Of a stretch of DNA of 26,534 bases, positions 1 through 6,869 are shown piece after piece. The stretch is taken from the NCBI RefSeq assembly GCF_023035675.1, contig NZ_CP073144.1:1-26534 (forward strand), in the 5' to 3' direction. The stretch's first letter is position 1, and every line of letters begins with the position of its first letter. This DNA comes from Borrelia hermsii DAH. GTDB taxonomy: Bacteria > Spirochaetota > Spirochaetia > Borreliales > Borreliaceae. The position numbers were made by a program, and so were the translations under genes. The notes under the pieces are model-generated. The model did not search any database, was not told the DNA's origin, and saw nothing but the letters and a program-made list of their open reading frames with translations.

Positions 1-25
1 TATAATTTGTTATTAGTATGAGATT
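1..25. other. Left hairpin telomere sequence
   Basis: The window begins TATAATTTGTTATTAGTATG, and its exact reverse complement closes the window at 26510-26534. TATAAT at the very end followed by a TTATTAGTAT box is the layout of Borrelia telomeres processed by the telomere resolvase ResT. The mirrored ends show that both telomeres of one linear molecule are present. The hairpin itself cannot be seen in linear sequence. Confidence 0.85.
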
Positions 26-40
26 CTTTGAATTATAATA

Positions 41-211
41 TTGACTAAAGTTGCTATGAAAATGTACAAAGTTGATACCAAAATGAACAAAGTTGCCACG
101 AAAATGAACAAAGTTGATTTTTTTCATTTCTTATTTTTATGAGTTGACGCCAAAATGGACAAAATTGCTATGAAAATGCACCATAGTTGTCACGAAAATA
201 TACCAAAGTTG
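41..211 (+). repeat. Subtelomeric 21-22 bp repeats (left)
   Basis: Three tandem 21-bp units (54-74, 75-95, 96-116) are followed by an AT-rich break and three more units (147-167, 168-189, 190-211; the last two are 22 bp). The shared core is AAAATGNACAAAGTTG, and the leading five bases vary. The block is identical on the right arm. Function is unknown. The length matches a coiled-coil heptad codon period, and one frame stays open at 56-142 for 28 codons reading a TKMNKV-type heptamer, so decayed coding repeats and protein-binding iterons are both possible. Confidence 0.8.
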
Positions 212-236
212 ACATTTTTATAAATAGATATATATT
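209..236 (+). promoter_or_regulatory. Telomeric promoter, left copy
   Basis: A perfect -35 hexamer TTGACA (209-214) is followed after 16 bases by TATATT (231-236). The expected transcription start, 6-8 bases downstream, falls at about 242-244, immediately before the ATG at 245. The mRNA should therefore be leaderless or nearly so, which agrees with the absence of a Shine-Dalgarno sequence. The right end carries an identical copy. Confidence 0.6.
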
Positions 237-244
237 TCTATACA

Positions 245-1048
245 ATGATTAGTATAAAAAATATTTTTAATAAAATCAAATCTAAAAAATTTATTGCCAA
301 AATATCTACTACCGATTCACTTGAAATAAATCCTAAAGAAATTATTTCTTTCTCTAAAAATTATTTCTTACTATCAAATAGTACAGAACTTAAATCAATT
401 GGTATTATCCTCTCTTCCGGTATACCTCTGTCCACTCTAAATAACAAAAATTTTACTATCACTAACTTTACAGATAATATTATTTCTTATACTTTATCTT
501 CTGGTTTACAAATTAAAAAGCATACTTTGCTTAACCCAAAACTAATTACAAACGCCATTTATTCTCTAAAAAAGCTTAATTCTACTATCCTTGCTTGGAA
601 AATTAATCGTATTCTTAAAAAACTATTCCTAGCAAACATCACCTCTAAACATCTAGAATCCATTTACTATGCTATTCTTAATTCCTCCCATAGAAAAAAT
701 GCTTTTTGCTTTTATAACCACTCCTCTTCACAAAATCTAAAACATAAGCATATCAAACTTGTAAACAAAACTACTCCTCTAAATAGCTATAAAAACTTAA
801 AGTTTATTAATTCTTTTCAATCATTACGCATACATACTTCTAATTTACTATTCTATAAAAATAGCAATAATAAATTGTACTCTAATATTGCTACCCTAAT
901 TGAATCCTTTTTACTTGATAATAAATCAAGTAAAAACTTACATACGCTCAAATCTTATATTAATCTACACCTCAAACAACTTGGTATTAATTATAAATTA
1001 ACTAATAGAATTCAAAAACAACTATTCTCTCATATCCTTTTGCAATAA
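245..1048 (+). CDS. Telomere-linked conserved protein of unknown function
   Basis: A 267-codon gene lying wholly in the terminal repeat and reading inward. I do not recognise the family. The product is rich in Asn, Ser, Lys, Leu and Ile, has no signal peptide or clear membrane segment, and its coding strand is unusually poor in G, unlike the vlp genes. The right copy (25487-26290) has the same length and differs at eight residues. Of the 15 nucleotide differences 6 are silent and none is an indel, which suggests translation under weak constraint. No ribosome binding site precedes ATG 245; a TTGACA/TATATT promoter ends 8 bases upstream, suggesting a leaderless message. bdr follows after about 30 bases, probably in the same transcript. 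Confidence 0.7.
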   Translation: MISIKNIFNKIKSKKFIAKISTTDSLEINPKEIISFSKNYFLLSNSTELKSIGIILSSGIPLSTLNNKNFTITNFTDNIISYTLSSGLQIKKHTLLNPKLITNAIYSLKKLNSTILAWKINRILKKLFLANITSKHLESIYYAILNSSHRKNAFCFYNHSSSQNLKHKHIKLVNKTTPLNSYKNLKFINSFQSLRIHTSNLLFYKNSNNKLYSNIATLIESFLLDNKSSKNLHTLKSYINLHLKQLGINYKLTNRIQKQLFSHILLQ

Positions 1049-1079
1049 AACAATGTATAATTATTATAAGGAAACTTCC

Positions 1080-1453
1080 ATGGGACTGCTCAACCACCTG
1101 TTATTACTCAACAAATGGTCATCAATGAACTAACTAAAGCCGGTATTAAGAGGGATATTGCTATTGATCTGTATTACAGATATTATCGTAATGAACTGAC
1201 TTACAAAGATATTGAATTCTTAAAAGAAAACTTTGATATAAAACTTGAAAAGGTCGAAGCTCTTTTACAAGCTGAGATTAAATCTGTCAAGACTGAACTC
1301 GATAACAAAATAGATTCTAAATTCAATGGACTTGATACCAAGATTGATGTTAACAAAATGGAACTTAAGAGCACATTAAGACTTCATAATTGGATGTTTG
1401 GAACTATTATTACACTTAATATAGGAATTTTTTTAACTCTTATCTTTAAGTAA
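1080..1453 (+). pseudogene. bdr: Bdr protein, contracted and frameshifted left copy
   Basis: Bdr proteins are Borrelia repeat-motif proteins with a coiled-coil KID repeat region and a C-terminal membrane anchor. The natural start is ATG 1080 (MGL), 6-10 bases after AAGGAA and matching the start of the right-arm copy. One base is missing at about 1087-1089 (GGACTGCT where GGACTTGCT would keep frame), so this start ends after 17 codons. Translation could restart at ATG 1115, giving 112 residues with the RYYRNELTYKDIE block, one short KID-like stretch and the hydrophobic tail NWMFGTIIT...LIFK. The four 87-bp repeat units of the right copy are absent. Either a pseudogene or a short repeat-less Bdr. 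Confidence 0.75.
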
Positions 1454-1472
1454 TTAATCTTGCACATTGATG

Positions 1473-1886
1473 CTACTCTAAGGAACTTGGTGGTTTGGCT
1501 TTTTTAGAAACCTTAACAACCTCTTCAACTACATTAACAACATCCTTTTTTTGTTCTAATTTGCCAATAAATATTTCCTTATAATCTTCATAAATCCTAT
1601 TCAATATATTATTCATCAACGTACCTCGCTTGGTTTCACAATAATAATCATCATTGCCTATTTTCTTAATCGTAATATCAAGGTTATCTGTATATTTCTT
1701 TCCTATCCGATCTTTAACGTATCCATATACATATTCATAATCAATATCTGCGGGTATAAGTATTGGAAAATTAATTATTCTCTCGTCTACCTTTCTAGAC
1801 TGTATTTCATCGTTCATATAGATGTCCCAAAACCTATGACATTTGATGTATAGCCTTCTTGCTAAATATTTCAAACTAAATTTCAT
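1473..1886 (-). CDS. Conserved hypothetical protein, 137 residues
   Basis: I do not recognise this family. The start MKFSLKYLARRLYIK is basic, the middle is soluble-looking with a DIDYEYVYGYV block, and the C-terminus is charged (KKDVVNVVEEVVKVSKK). The ATG overlaps the stop of the upstream gene by four bases (ATGA) and has GGAGAT upstream, so translation is probably coupled. The right arm carries a homologue at 24236 with the same ATGA overlap but a broken C-terminus. Conservation of this gene pair on both arms shows they were duplicated as a unit. Confidence 0.65.
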   Translation of the reverse strand: MKFSLKYLARRLYIKCHRFWDIYMNDEIQSRKVDERIINFPILIPADIDYEYVYGYVKDRIGKKYTDNLDITIKKIGNDDYYCETKRGTLMNNILNRIYEDYKEIFIGKLEQKKDVVNVVEEVVKVSKKAKPPSSLE

Positions 1887-2805
1887 GACATATCTCCTTT
1901 TTCACCTAAATTTTGACTCTCTTCTTCAGATAAAAGCATAATCCCTAAATTAGATATAGAAATCCCCTTAGCAGTCTTAAATCCTTCAAAATTACTATTA
2001 AGCACAATCTCAATCGGTCTTGATAGACTGTGAGCACTCTCATAGGGTTCCAAATTACTTCTATTATTCTCTATATCAACTCCCATATTCCCTACCCTAC
2101 TTTTCTCTAAAGTAGCAAACATACTTGCCCTAGCTTGTTCTTTTAGATAAGCATTCTCTTCCCTAGCCCTTCTTAAACGCTCTTCTCTTTCTTTAGCTTC
2201 ACGTTCAAACAACTTGCTCAAATATTCTTCTCTTCTCTTTATCTCAAACTTTCGTTTTTCTTCTCTTTCCTTCTCTATTTTCTCTATCTCTTCAGGACTT
2301 AAATGTTTACCACTTCTTGCTTCAACATTCCTAACTTGTATATGCCCTCCATAAGTCTCTTTGACGACACAATTACTCTTGTACTTACTGGGGTGTAAAT
2401 CTCCCCTCCCATATAAGCTCATAATAACTAATAATGCCATCTGTTCGCCTCATCATAATCCATACCTTGTATTTATACCTATTGCTAAACTGTTTTAGAA
2501 AATGATCTAAGATATCTTCAATGTTGTATTCGCTTTCATATTCAATGATTGCTCTCTAGATTGATTAATGCATTTATGTAAGTTGAATCATTATTACTGC
2601 ACTCTTTTACTTGATTTAGGTATCTTTTATCGATTTTATGTTTTGATACAAGCCATATTTCCACATCATCCCTTTTGAATGTGCACTGTCTTGTCTTTGG
2701 TTTGATAGAAAAAGTTTTTGTTAAAAGCACTTCTTTAGAATTCTTATTATCTATATAGCTTATATTAGCTTTATTAAATACAGCTGGTTTCCCTACATGC
2801 GACAT
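1883..2805 (-). pseudogene. Coiled-coil plasmid-arm protein, broken by two frameshifts
   Basis: Two open stretches look like one ancestral gene of about 307 codons. The first (2805 to 2542, MSHVGKPAVF...) ends LESNH, but a two-base change near 2560 would join it to AIIEYESEYNIEDIL. That frame continues to YYELIWEGRF, where CCCC near 2395 ends it; CCC instead gives RFTPSKYK and joins the last part (SNCVVKETYGG...). The right-arm relative (23561-24239) shows the undisturbed order AIIE..., YELIWEGRFREI, NKYKFNC. The C-terminal part has a long charged coiled coil (KEREEKRKFEIKRREEYLSK). An open stretch beginning MALLVIMSLYG at 2440 is therefore probably out of the ancestral frame at its N-terminus. 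Function unknown. Confidence 0.6.
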
Positions 2806-2989
2806 TTGGCTTATATTATTATGTTGACTTAATTTAGATAGTATGTCGAGCCTTTCAAGGTTTGTGTAGTTAAGTAAGCTATTTATAGATAAGTTCGTAC
2901 TAATGAATAGTAAAATACCACTTTTTATAGAATTACTTATTAAACGATTTATATTTTAATACATTCTATCTAAAAATAAGGAGATATAA

Positions 2990-4144
2990 ATGCAAAAAGC
3001 TAAGTTTTTAATCTTAAGTTTACTTTTAGGTTTTATTAGTTGTGACTTACTACTTAATGGTAAACTTAAAGATAAATCTACTAATTTACTTGATAAAGTT
3101 TATTCTACGTTAGATTTTACACAACACAACGATTCTAACAATGGAAACTCACAAAACAATACCACTAATGCCGACAGCAGCACACATATTGATGGGGAAT
3201 CAATGACACAAACTGCTCATCATACATCTAGTTACAAAAAAAATACTACCGGTGTTGGCGATGGTATTAGCATACCTCAAATCGATAGAACATCCATACC
3301 ACAAATTGATAACACTAATAAGAAGGGTCAGGAAATACACACACCAATTCAAACAGACCTTGATATTGCACCTTTAACAGAAACAATTGATACAATAATT
3401 GTAGATGCATACAAAAAACCTTTACTTCCTCTAAATCATCACTTAGAATCATTAGATAAAACTAATAATCTTAAAAGCATGAGTGGAGAATCACCTATTA
3501 ACTACAATGATTATAATGTTGATTACGATATTTACAATTATATTCCACCAACAACAATAATTTCGGGTTTATACTCTGGATCTATGACAATTGAAGAAGA
3601 TGAATTTGAAGAAGGAGAGGATACCAATGAAAAAGAAGAGACTAGATTAGATAATCAGTATAAATTCAAATTAAATAAAACCAAAGATAGTGTAAAAAAA
3701 GCTCTTAAAATAGCTGGAAAAATAAAAGACGATTGGGCAAAAGTTGAATTCCATAACACAAAATTAAACCCTATTTATGGTAGAAGACCTGAAGACTCTG
3801 AAAAACAAAAGTCTCAACAAGAACTATACAAATTTAACAAAAACATATTAACAGAAGATCTTAAAAATCTTTTAAGTGCAATTGAAAAAAGTCTAAATGA
3901 TGCTATACATCTTACTAATATTCCTGAATACGCTGGTAATCTCCAAAAAGACATACAAGCAAAGACAAAATTAGAAAAAATTAAATCAGCAATAAGTTCC
4001 ATGATTGCAAAGGTTCAAAAAAGTCATAAAAATGATTATCAAGCATACAAAGAAATAGAATCATCCAATAACATGCATCCAAAGACTAAAAGTGAGTTAG
4101 AACAGGTATTCATATTACTTGATGGTACTACTGGTGCTAGATAA
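2990..4144 (+). CDS. BBK32/Fbp-family fibronectin- and complement-binding lipoprotein
   Basis: A 384-residue surface lipoprotein with signal peptide MQKAKFLILSLLLGFISC and lipobox cysteine at 18. The LLGFISCDL start closely resembles B. burgdorferi BBK32. A long polar Asn/Thr/Ser-rich, probably disordered region (about 40-190) is followed by an acidic tract (IEEDEFEEGEDTNEKEETRL) and a helical C-terminal domain of about 160 residues ending in KSHKNDYQAYKEI; BBK32 has the same order. In that family the disordered part binds fibronectin and the C-terminal domain inhibits complement C1r; relapsing-fever homologues are called Fbp or CihC. Binding here is inferred from family. AAGGAG lies 7 bases before ATG 2990. 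A strong terminator follows. No weak -10 upstream is convincing enough to call. Confidence 0.75.
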   Translation: MQKAKFLILSLLLGFISCDLLLNGKLKDKSTNLLDKVYSTLDFTQHNDSNNGNSQNNTTNADSSTHIDGESMTQTAHHTSSYKKNTTGVGDGISIPQIDRTSIPQIDNTNKKGQEIHTPIQTDLDIAPLTETIDTIIVDAYKKPLLPLNHHLESLDKTNNLKSMSGESPINYNDYNVDYDIYNYIPPTTIISGLYSGSMTIEEDEFEEGEDTNEKEETRLDNQYKFKLNKTKDSVKKALKIAGKIKDDWAKVEFHNTKLNPIYGRRPEDSEKQKSQQELYKFNKNILTEDLKNLLSAIEKSLNDAIHLTNIPEYAGNLQKDIQAKTKLEKIKSAISSMIAKVQKSHKNDYQAYKEIESSNNMHPKTKSELEQVFILLDGTTGAR

Positions 4145-4180
4145 ATTCACCTCTAAAGTTAAGTACTTTAAATAAAAATT

Positions 4181-4214
4181 ATAAAGATAGGCTTATTTAG
4201 AAGCCTATCTTTAT
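4181..4214 (+). terminator. Rho-independent-type terminator after the fbp-like gene
   Basis: A perfect 14-bp stem (ATAAAGATAGGCTT with its complement) encloses a 6-base loop ATTTAG, 37 bases after the stop codon. The trailing T-run is short (TTTAT, then TTCTTA). The hairpin may serve both strands. Confidence 0.75.
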
Positions 4215-4394
4215 TCTTACATACATACTCATTTAATTATCCTTGAAATTTATATTCCCTATTTAACAAACTCTTTGCTCACTCTTAAATGTCCCAAAAA
4301 CATATATCCTTATACTTAAAATATGACAAAAAAATAAACGTATAATCGAATTATTAAGATAATTATCTTTGAAAATTTATTTAAATCAAATGTT

Positions 4395-4421
4395 AAGAGA
4401 GCCCCTTATAAAGGAACTCTT
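4395..4421 (-). terminator. Possible terminator after the P12-type lipoprotein gene
   Basis: An imperfect hairpin, AAGAG...CTCTT outside and CCTT-ATA-AAGG inside, lies about 60 bases beyond the stop of the minus-strand gene. The rest of 4215-4479 is AT-rich and I see no gene in it. Confidence 0.35.
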
Positions 4422-4479
4422 CTTGAAAATATTAATATTATAAAATATTTAAATCTTTCCGTCTTTATCTTGCAAGATT

Positions 4480-5328
4480 CTATAGAATAGACTTTGCCTC
4501 ATTAATGACTTTCTCTATCTCTTTCTTTATTCCTATTGCTTCTCCTATTTTCCCAGAAGAAGATTCTAATAAACTTAAAACATTCTCTGCTTCACTTTGT
4601 GCCTTTTTAGCTAATAAAGCGCTATTTCCTCTTTTTGATGAGTAACTTCCACGTTTATTTCTTAATCTTTCAGTAATAGCTTCTTTTAAAGTTTTTTCAG
4701 CTTCTTCAAAAAAGTATTTTGCGGAACTTCTTTCATTAAGTCCTGCATCAACTTGGGTCATAAACATATCAATCTGATTCCTTTTTTCATTGAATCTATT
4801 TTGTAATTTAATTAGTTTCTGCCTCTTTGTCTTATCCTTTATAAGATCACTACTCCCTATTTTATTTTTAAGTTCTAAGAGTATATCATAAAAACTAGAT
4901 TCTAATAGCTCATATTCACTTTTGAGTTTAAGTGCGTCCTCAATTAATTGAGAACATCCAGAATCTCCAAGAGCACTTTTTACATTTTCAATTTCTGCTT
5001 GTGCTTTGATCTCTTCATCAGTACTTGGAGTTAGGTCCTCTTCTTTTATCTCTATTGCTTCTTGGACATATTGTTGAGACACCGCAAATCCCTCATTAAC
5101 AGGTTTTACTTCCATATCTTGTTGTATTTCTACTTTTTCTTCAAGACCATCTATAACATCTTCTTTTTGTTCCTGATTTTCTTGTTTATGGTTTAAATCT
5201 TTATTATCTTTGCTTTCATCTAAAAAATTTCCCCTTACTTCATTTAATAAATCATCAAGGGCATTTATATCACATGATAATAAACATAATAATGCTAACA
5301 TACATACTGCTAAAATACTTTTATTCAT
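4480..5328 (-). CDS. P12-family-like surface lipoprotein
   Basis: A 282-residue lipoprotein: signal peptide MNKSILAVCMLALLCLLSC with lipobox LLSC (Cys 19), then DINALDDLLNEVRG, an acidic linker (about 40-110), and a helical C-terminal half with heptad-like runs (ENVKSALGDSGCSQLIEDAL, KLIKLQNRFNEKRNQIDMFM, KTLKEAITERLRNKRG, KAQSEAENVLSLLESS). The CDINAL start and ITERLRNK / AENVL blocks match my memory of the Borrelia P12 family lipoproteins, which are uncharacterised; the assignment is by memory of motifs, not alignment. The start is well set by AGGAGGGAG seven bases upstream. The promoter carries a 22-bp inverted repeat described separately. Confidence 0.6.
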   Translation of the reverse strand: MNKSILAVCMLALLCLLSCDINALDDLLNEVRGNFLDESKDNKDLNHKQENQEQKEDVIDGLEEKVEIQQDMEVKPVNEGFAVSQQYVQEAIEIKEEDLTPSTDEEIKAQAEIENVKSALGDSGCSQLIEDALKLKSEYELLESSFYDILLELKNKIGSSDLIKDKTKRQKLIKLQNRFNEKRNQIDMFMTQVDAGLNERSSAKYFFEEAEKTLKEAITERLRNKRGSYSSKRGNSALLAKKAQSEAENVLSLLESSSGKIGEAIGIKKEIEKVINEAKSIL

Positions 5329-5342
5329 ATCTCCCTCCTGGG

Positions 5343-5427
5343 ATATTAGATTAAATAATTATTATATTTCAATATTGAGATTTAATAATTATTTAATCTA
5401 ATATAGACCATATAATTTAAATATCAA
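5343..5427 (-). promoter_or_regulatory. Promoter with 22-bp inverted-repeat operator
   Basis: On the minus strand a -35 TTGATA (5427-5422) and -10 TATATT (5405-5400) are 16 bases apart. The -10 overlaps the outer arm of a perfect 22-bp inverted repeat (5343-5364 and 5383-5404) with an 18-base spacer that itself contains the palindrome TCAATATTGA. The repeat runs from the -10 to just before the ribosome binding site, so it could be a repressor operator or fold in the 5' leader. Lipoprotein genes such as ospC also carry promoter-proximal inverted repeats; equivalence is not implied. Confidence 0.6.
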
Positions 5428-5632
5428 AAAATAAATTTCATAAAACCTCAATTATTTTATTCTGTAATAATTAAAGGCAATTCAAAATTATTTTAATAAA
5501 GTAAAATTAATTATTTACTAAACAAAACTAATCTTATAGTACTTTACTTATATCTAATTAGCATAGGACTGAACAAAGGTTACTGTATTATCTTTAGTAC
5601 AAATATTTAATGCACCACCAAAATTCAAAAAA

Positions 5633-5690
5633 GGAAAACAACTCTCATAAAAAGAGAAAAACTTTCATAAAATAACTTTATTGTCTAGTT
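5633..5690 (-). terminator. Post-cassette element after the group A vlp
   Basis: Read on the minus strand this is AATAAAGTTATTTTATG, an AAAGTTTTTCTC stretch and GTTTTCC, the same order as the hairpin element after other vlp cassettes. Here the stem is imperfect. The 200 bases to its left (5428-5632) are AT-rich and I see no gene in them. Confidence 0.5.
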
Positions 5691-5709
5691 ATGTTTTATT
5701 AATAATTCT

Positions 5710-6726
5710 TTATTGTTGTCCACTAGTTGTTGCTTCTGCAGGATTAGTAGCTTCTGCTGACTTATCTTCTTGCTTAACTGTAGCTAGTGCTTCATTTATC
5801 TTTTTTAAACCACTATCAACTGTATTTCTTATTGCTATTATTAGAGTACTTAATGTCTTACCAACAGCACTTGCTACTGTTCCATTAACTGCATTAGCAG
5901 ATTTCTCTTCATTCTTAGCAGCAAATTTACCATCCTTAGCCATTGCTCTTAATGCTATTCCCGCAGCAATAACTGCATCTTTCTGTTTAGCCTCTTTAGT
6001 ATCAGCTTTATTGGTGGCAGCAATCTCTGCTGCATTCTTTGCTTCATTAATTTTAATATCACCAGCAGTAGCAGCCTCACCCGACTTAGCAATAGCTTTC
6101 AAGATGTCAGCACCACTCACTGCACCAATTGATGCACTAGCTGCTGCAGCCTCTGCATCTGTTCCATCATCAGCAGTGGTGCTAAACAATTTGCCAATAT
6201 CCTTTTTATCATCTTCTGCTGTCTTTGTAGCCTCTGCACTCCCCTCATCCTTTTTCAAAACCACGTCAACAATAGTTTTAATCCCTTTAACTAACGTGTT
6301 TATTGAATCCGCTTTGGGAGCCGTAGCACCAGAATTTTTAGTAGCACTCCCAATTAACTCACTACTAGTGCCAGTAGCCCCACTAGCAGCAATTTTAGCC
6401 CCTTCTGCAATTTTATCTAATACTTCTTTAATAAACTTGTCAACGACTGTTTTAACTTTTTCGTAATTACCATTCTTAGCAACTTCATCTTGCAACTTCT
6501 CTTTTACTGATGTCATAGTCTCTGATATTCTAGTGAAATAAGCTCCAATATCGCTCTTTTTATCGTCAGCCTTAATGCCAAAAGCGCCAGTAATCATATC
6601 AGAAAAGGAAGTAAAAACATTCAAGAAACCTTTACCCAAATTAGCAATAAAAGTTAAGAATACAGTTTTAGGATCCTCAGCATTAGTACTACCACTCCCA
6701 CAGCTAAGAAGTAAAAACAAAGTCAT
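5710..6726 (-). CDS. vlp: Variable large protein (group A), silent cassette with displaced start
   Basis: Vlps are abundant surface lipoproteins exchanged during relapses. From ATG 6726 the product is 338 residues: MTLFLLLSCGSG with lipobox LLSC, the conserved start [38 protein letters not shown], a hypervariable Ala-rich middle, [11 protein letters not shown], and an IAIRNTVDSGLKKINEAL tail ending SGQQ. The usual start MKRITL is present at 6755 behind AAGGAGGCACG but one G is missing (TTTAATGCG for TTTAAGTGCG), so it terminates within ten codons. ATG 6726 gives only a stunted signal peptide. Coding sequence beyond this is open. No promoter is evident. Most likely an archive donor whose start is supplied by recombination. 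Confidence 0.82.
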   Translation of the reverse strand: MTLFLLLSCGSGSTNAEDPKTVFLTFIANLGKGFLNVFTSFSDMITGAFGIKADDKKSDIGAYFTRISETMTSVKEKLQDEVAKNGNYEKVKTVVDKFIKEVLDKIAEGAKIAASGATGTSSELIGSATKNSGATAPKADSINTLVKGIKTIVDVVLKKDEGSAEATKTAEDDKKDIGKLFSTTADDGTDAEAAAASASIGAVSGADILKAIAKSGEAATAGDIKINEAKNAAEIAATNKADTKEAKQKDAVIAAGIALRAMAKDGKFAAKNEEKSANAVNGTVASAVGKTLSTLIIAIRNTVDSGLKKINEALATVKQEDKSAEATNPAEATTSGQQ

Positions 6727-6775
6727 TAATAACGCATTAAAGTAATTCTTTTCATTATTACGTGCCTCCTTTTTT
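6724..6775 (-). repeat. Upstream homology block with frame break
   Basis: Contains AAAAAAGGAGGCACG, an ATG and the signal-peptide start shared, with variation, by the vsp at 13.5 kb and the vlps at 18.0, 21.8 and 22.9 kb. In relapsing-fever Borrelia a block of this kind (upstream homology sequence) is where switching recombination begins. Confidence 0.55.
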
Positions 6776-6801
6776 CTCAGGGGAGATAGATATAGATAAA
6801 A

Positions 6802-6850
6802 GGAAAACAAATCTCATGAAGAGAAAAGTTTCCTCAAATGACTTTATTTA
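6802..6850 (-). terminator. Post-cassette hairpin after the group C vlp remnant
   Basis: On the minus strand: AATAAAGTCATTTGAGGAAA, then a hairpin GGAAA...CTCttcatGAG...TTTCC and a T-rich end. It follows the group C stop by about 20 bases and directly precedes the start region of the next cassette. Confidence 0.6.
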
Positions 6851-6869
6851 GACTATTTAATTAGATAAT

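Larger units (their letters stand above)
1..1061 (+). repeat. Left inverted terminal repeat
   Basis: Bases 1-1061 match the reverse complement of 25474-26534 without indels. The first 408 bases are identical. I count 15 substitutions inside the 267-codon gene, 13 of them between 717 and 1048, so identity falls with distance from the telomere. Beyond about 1062 the two sides diverge, although related genes continue. Confidence 0.93.

Noticed and set aside
5681..6466. Long open frame of 261 codons on the plus strand
   Set aside because: It is the antisense of the group A vlp; Ala/Ser/Leu-rich antisense frames are a by-product of the Ala-rich Vlp codon use. The same holds for 7096-7323, 18267-18827 and 19256-19831.
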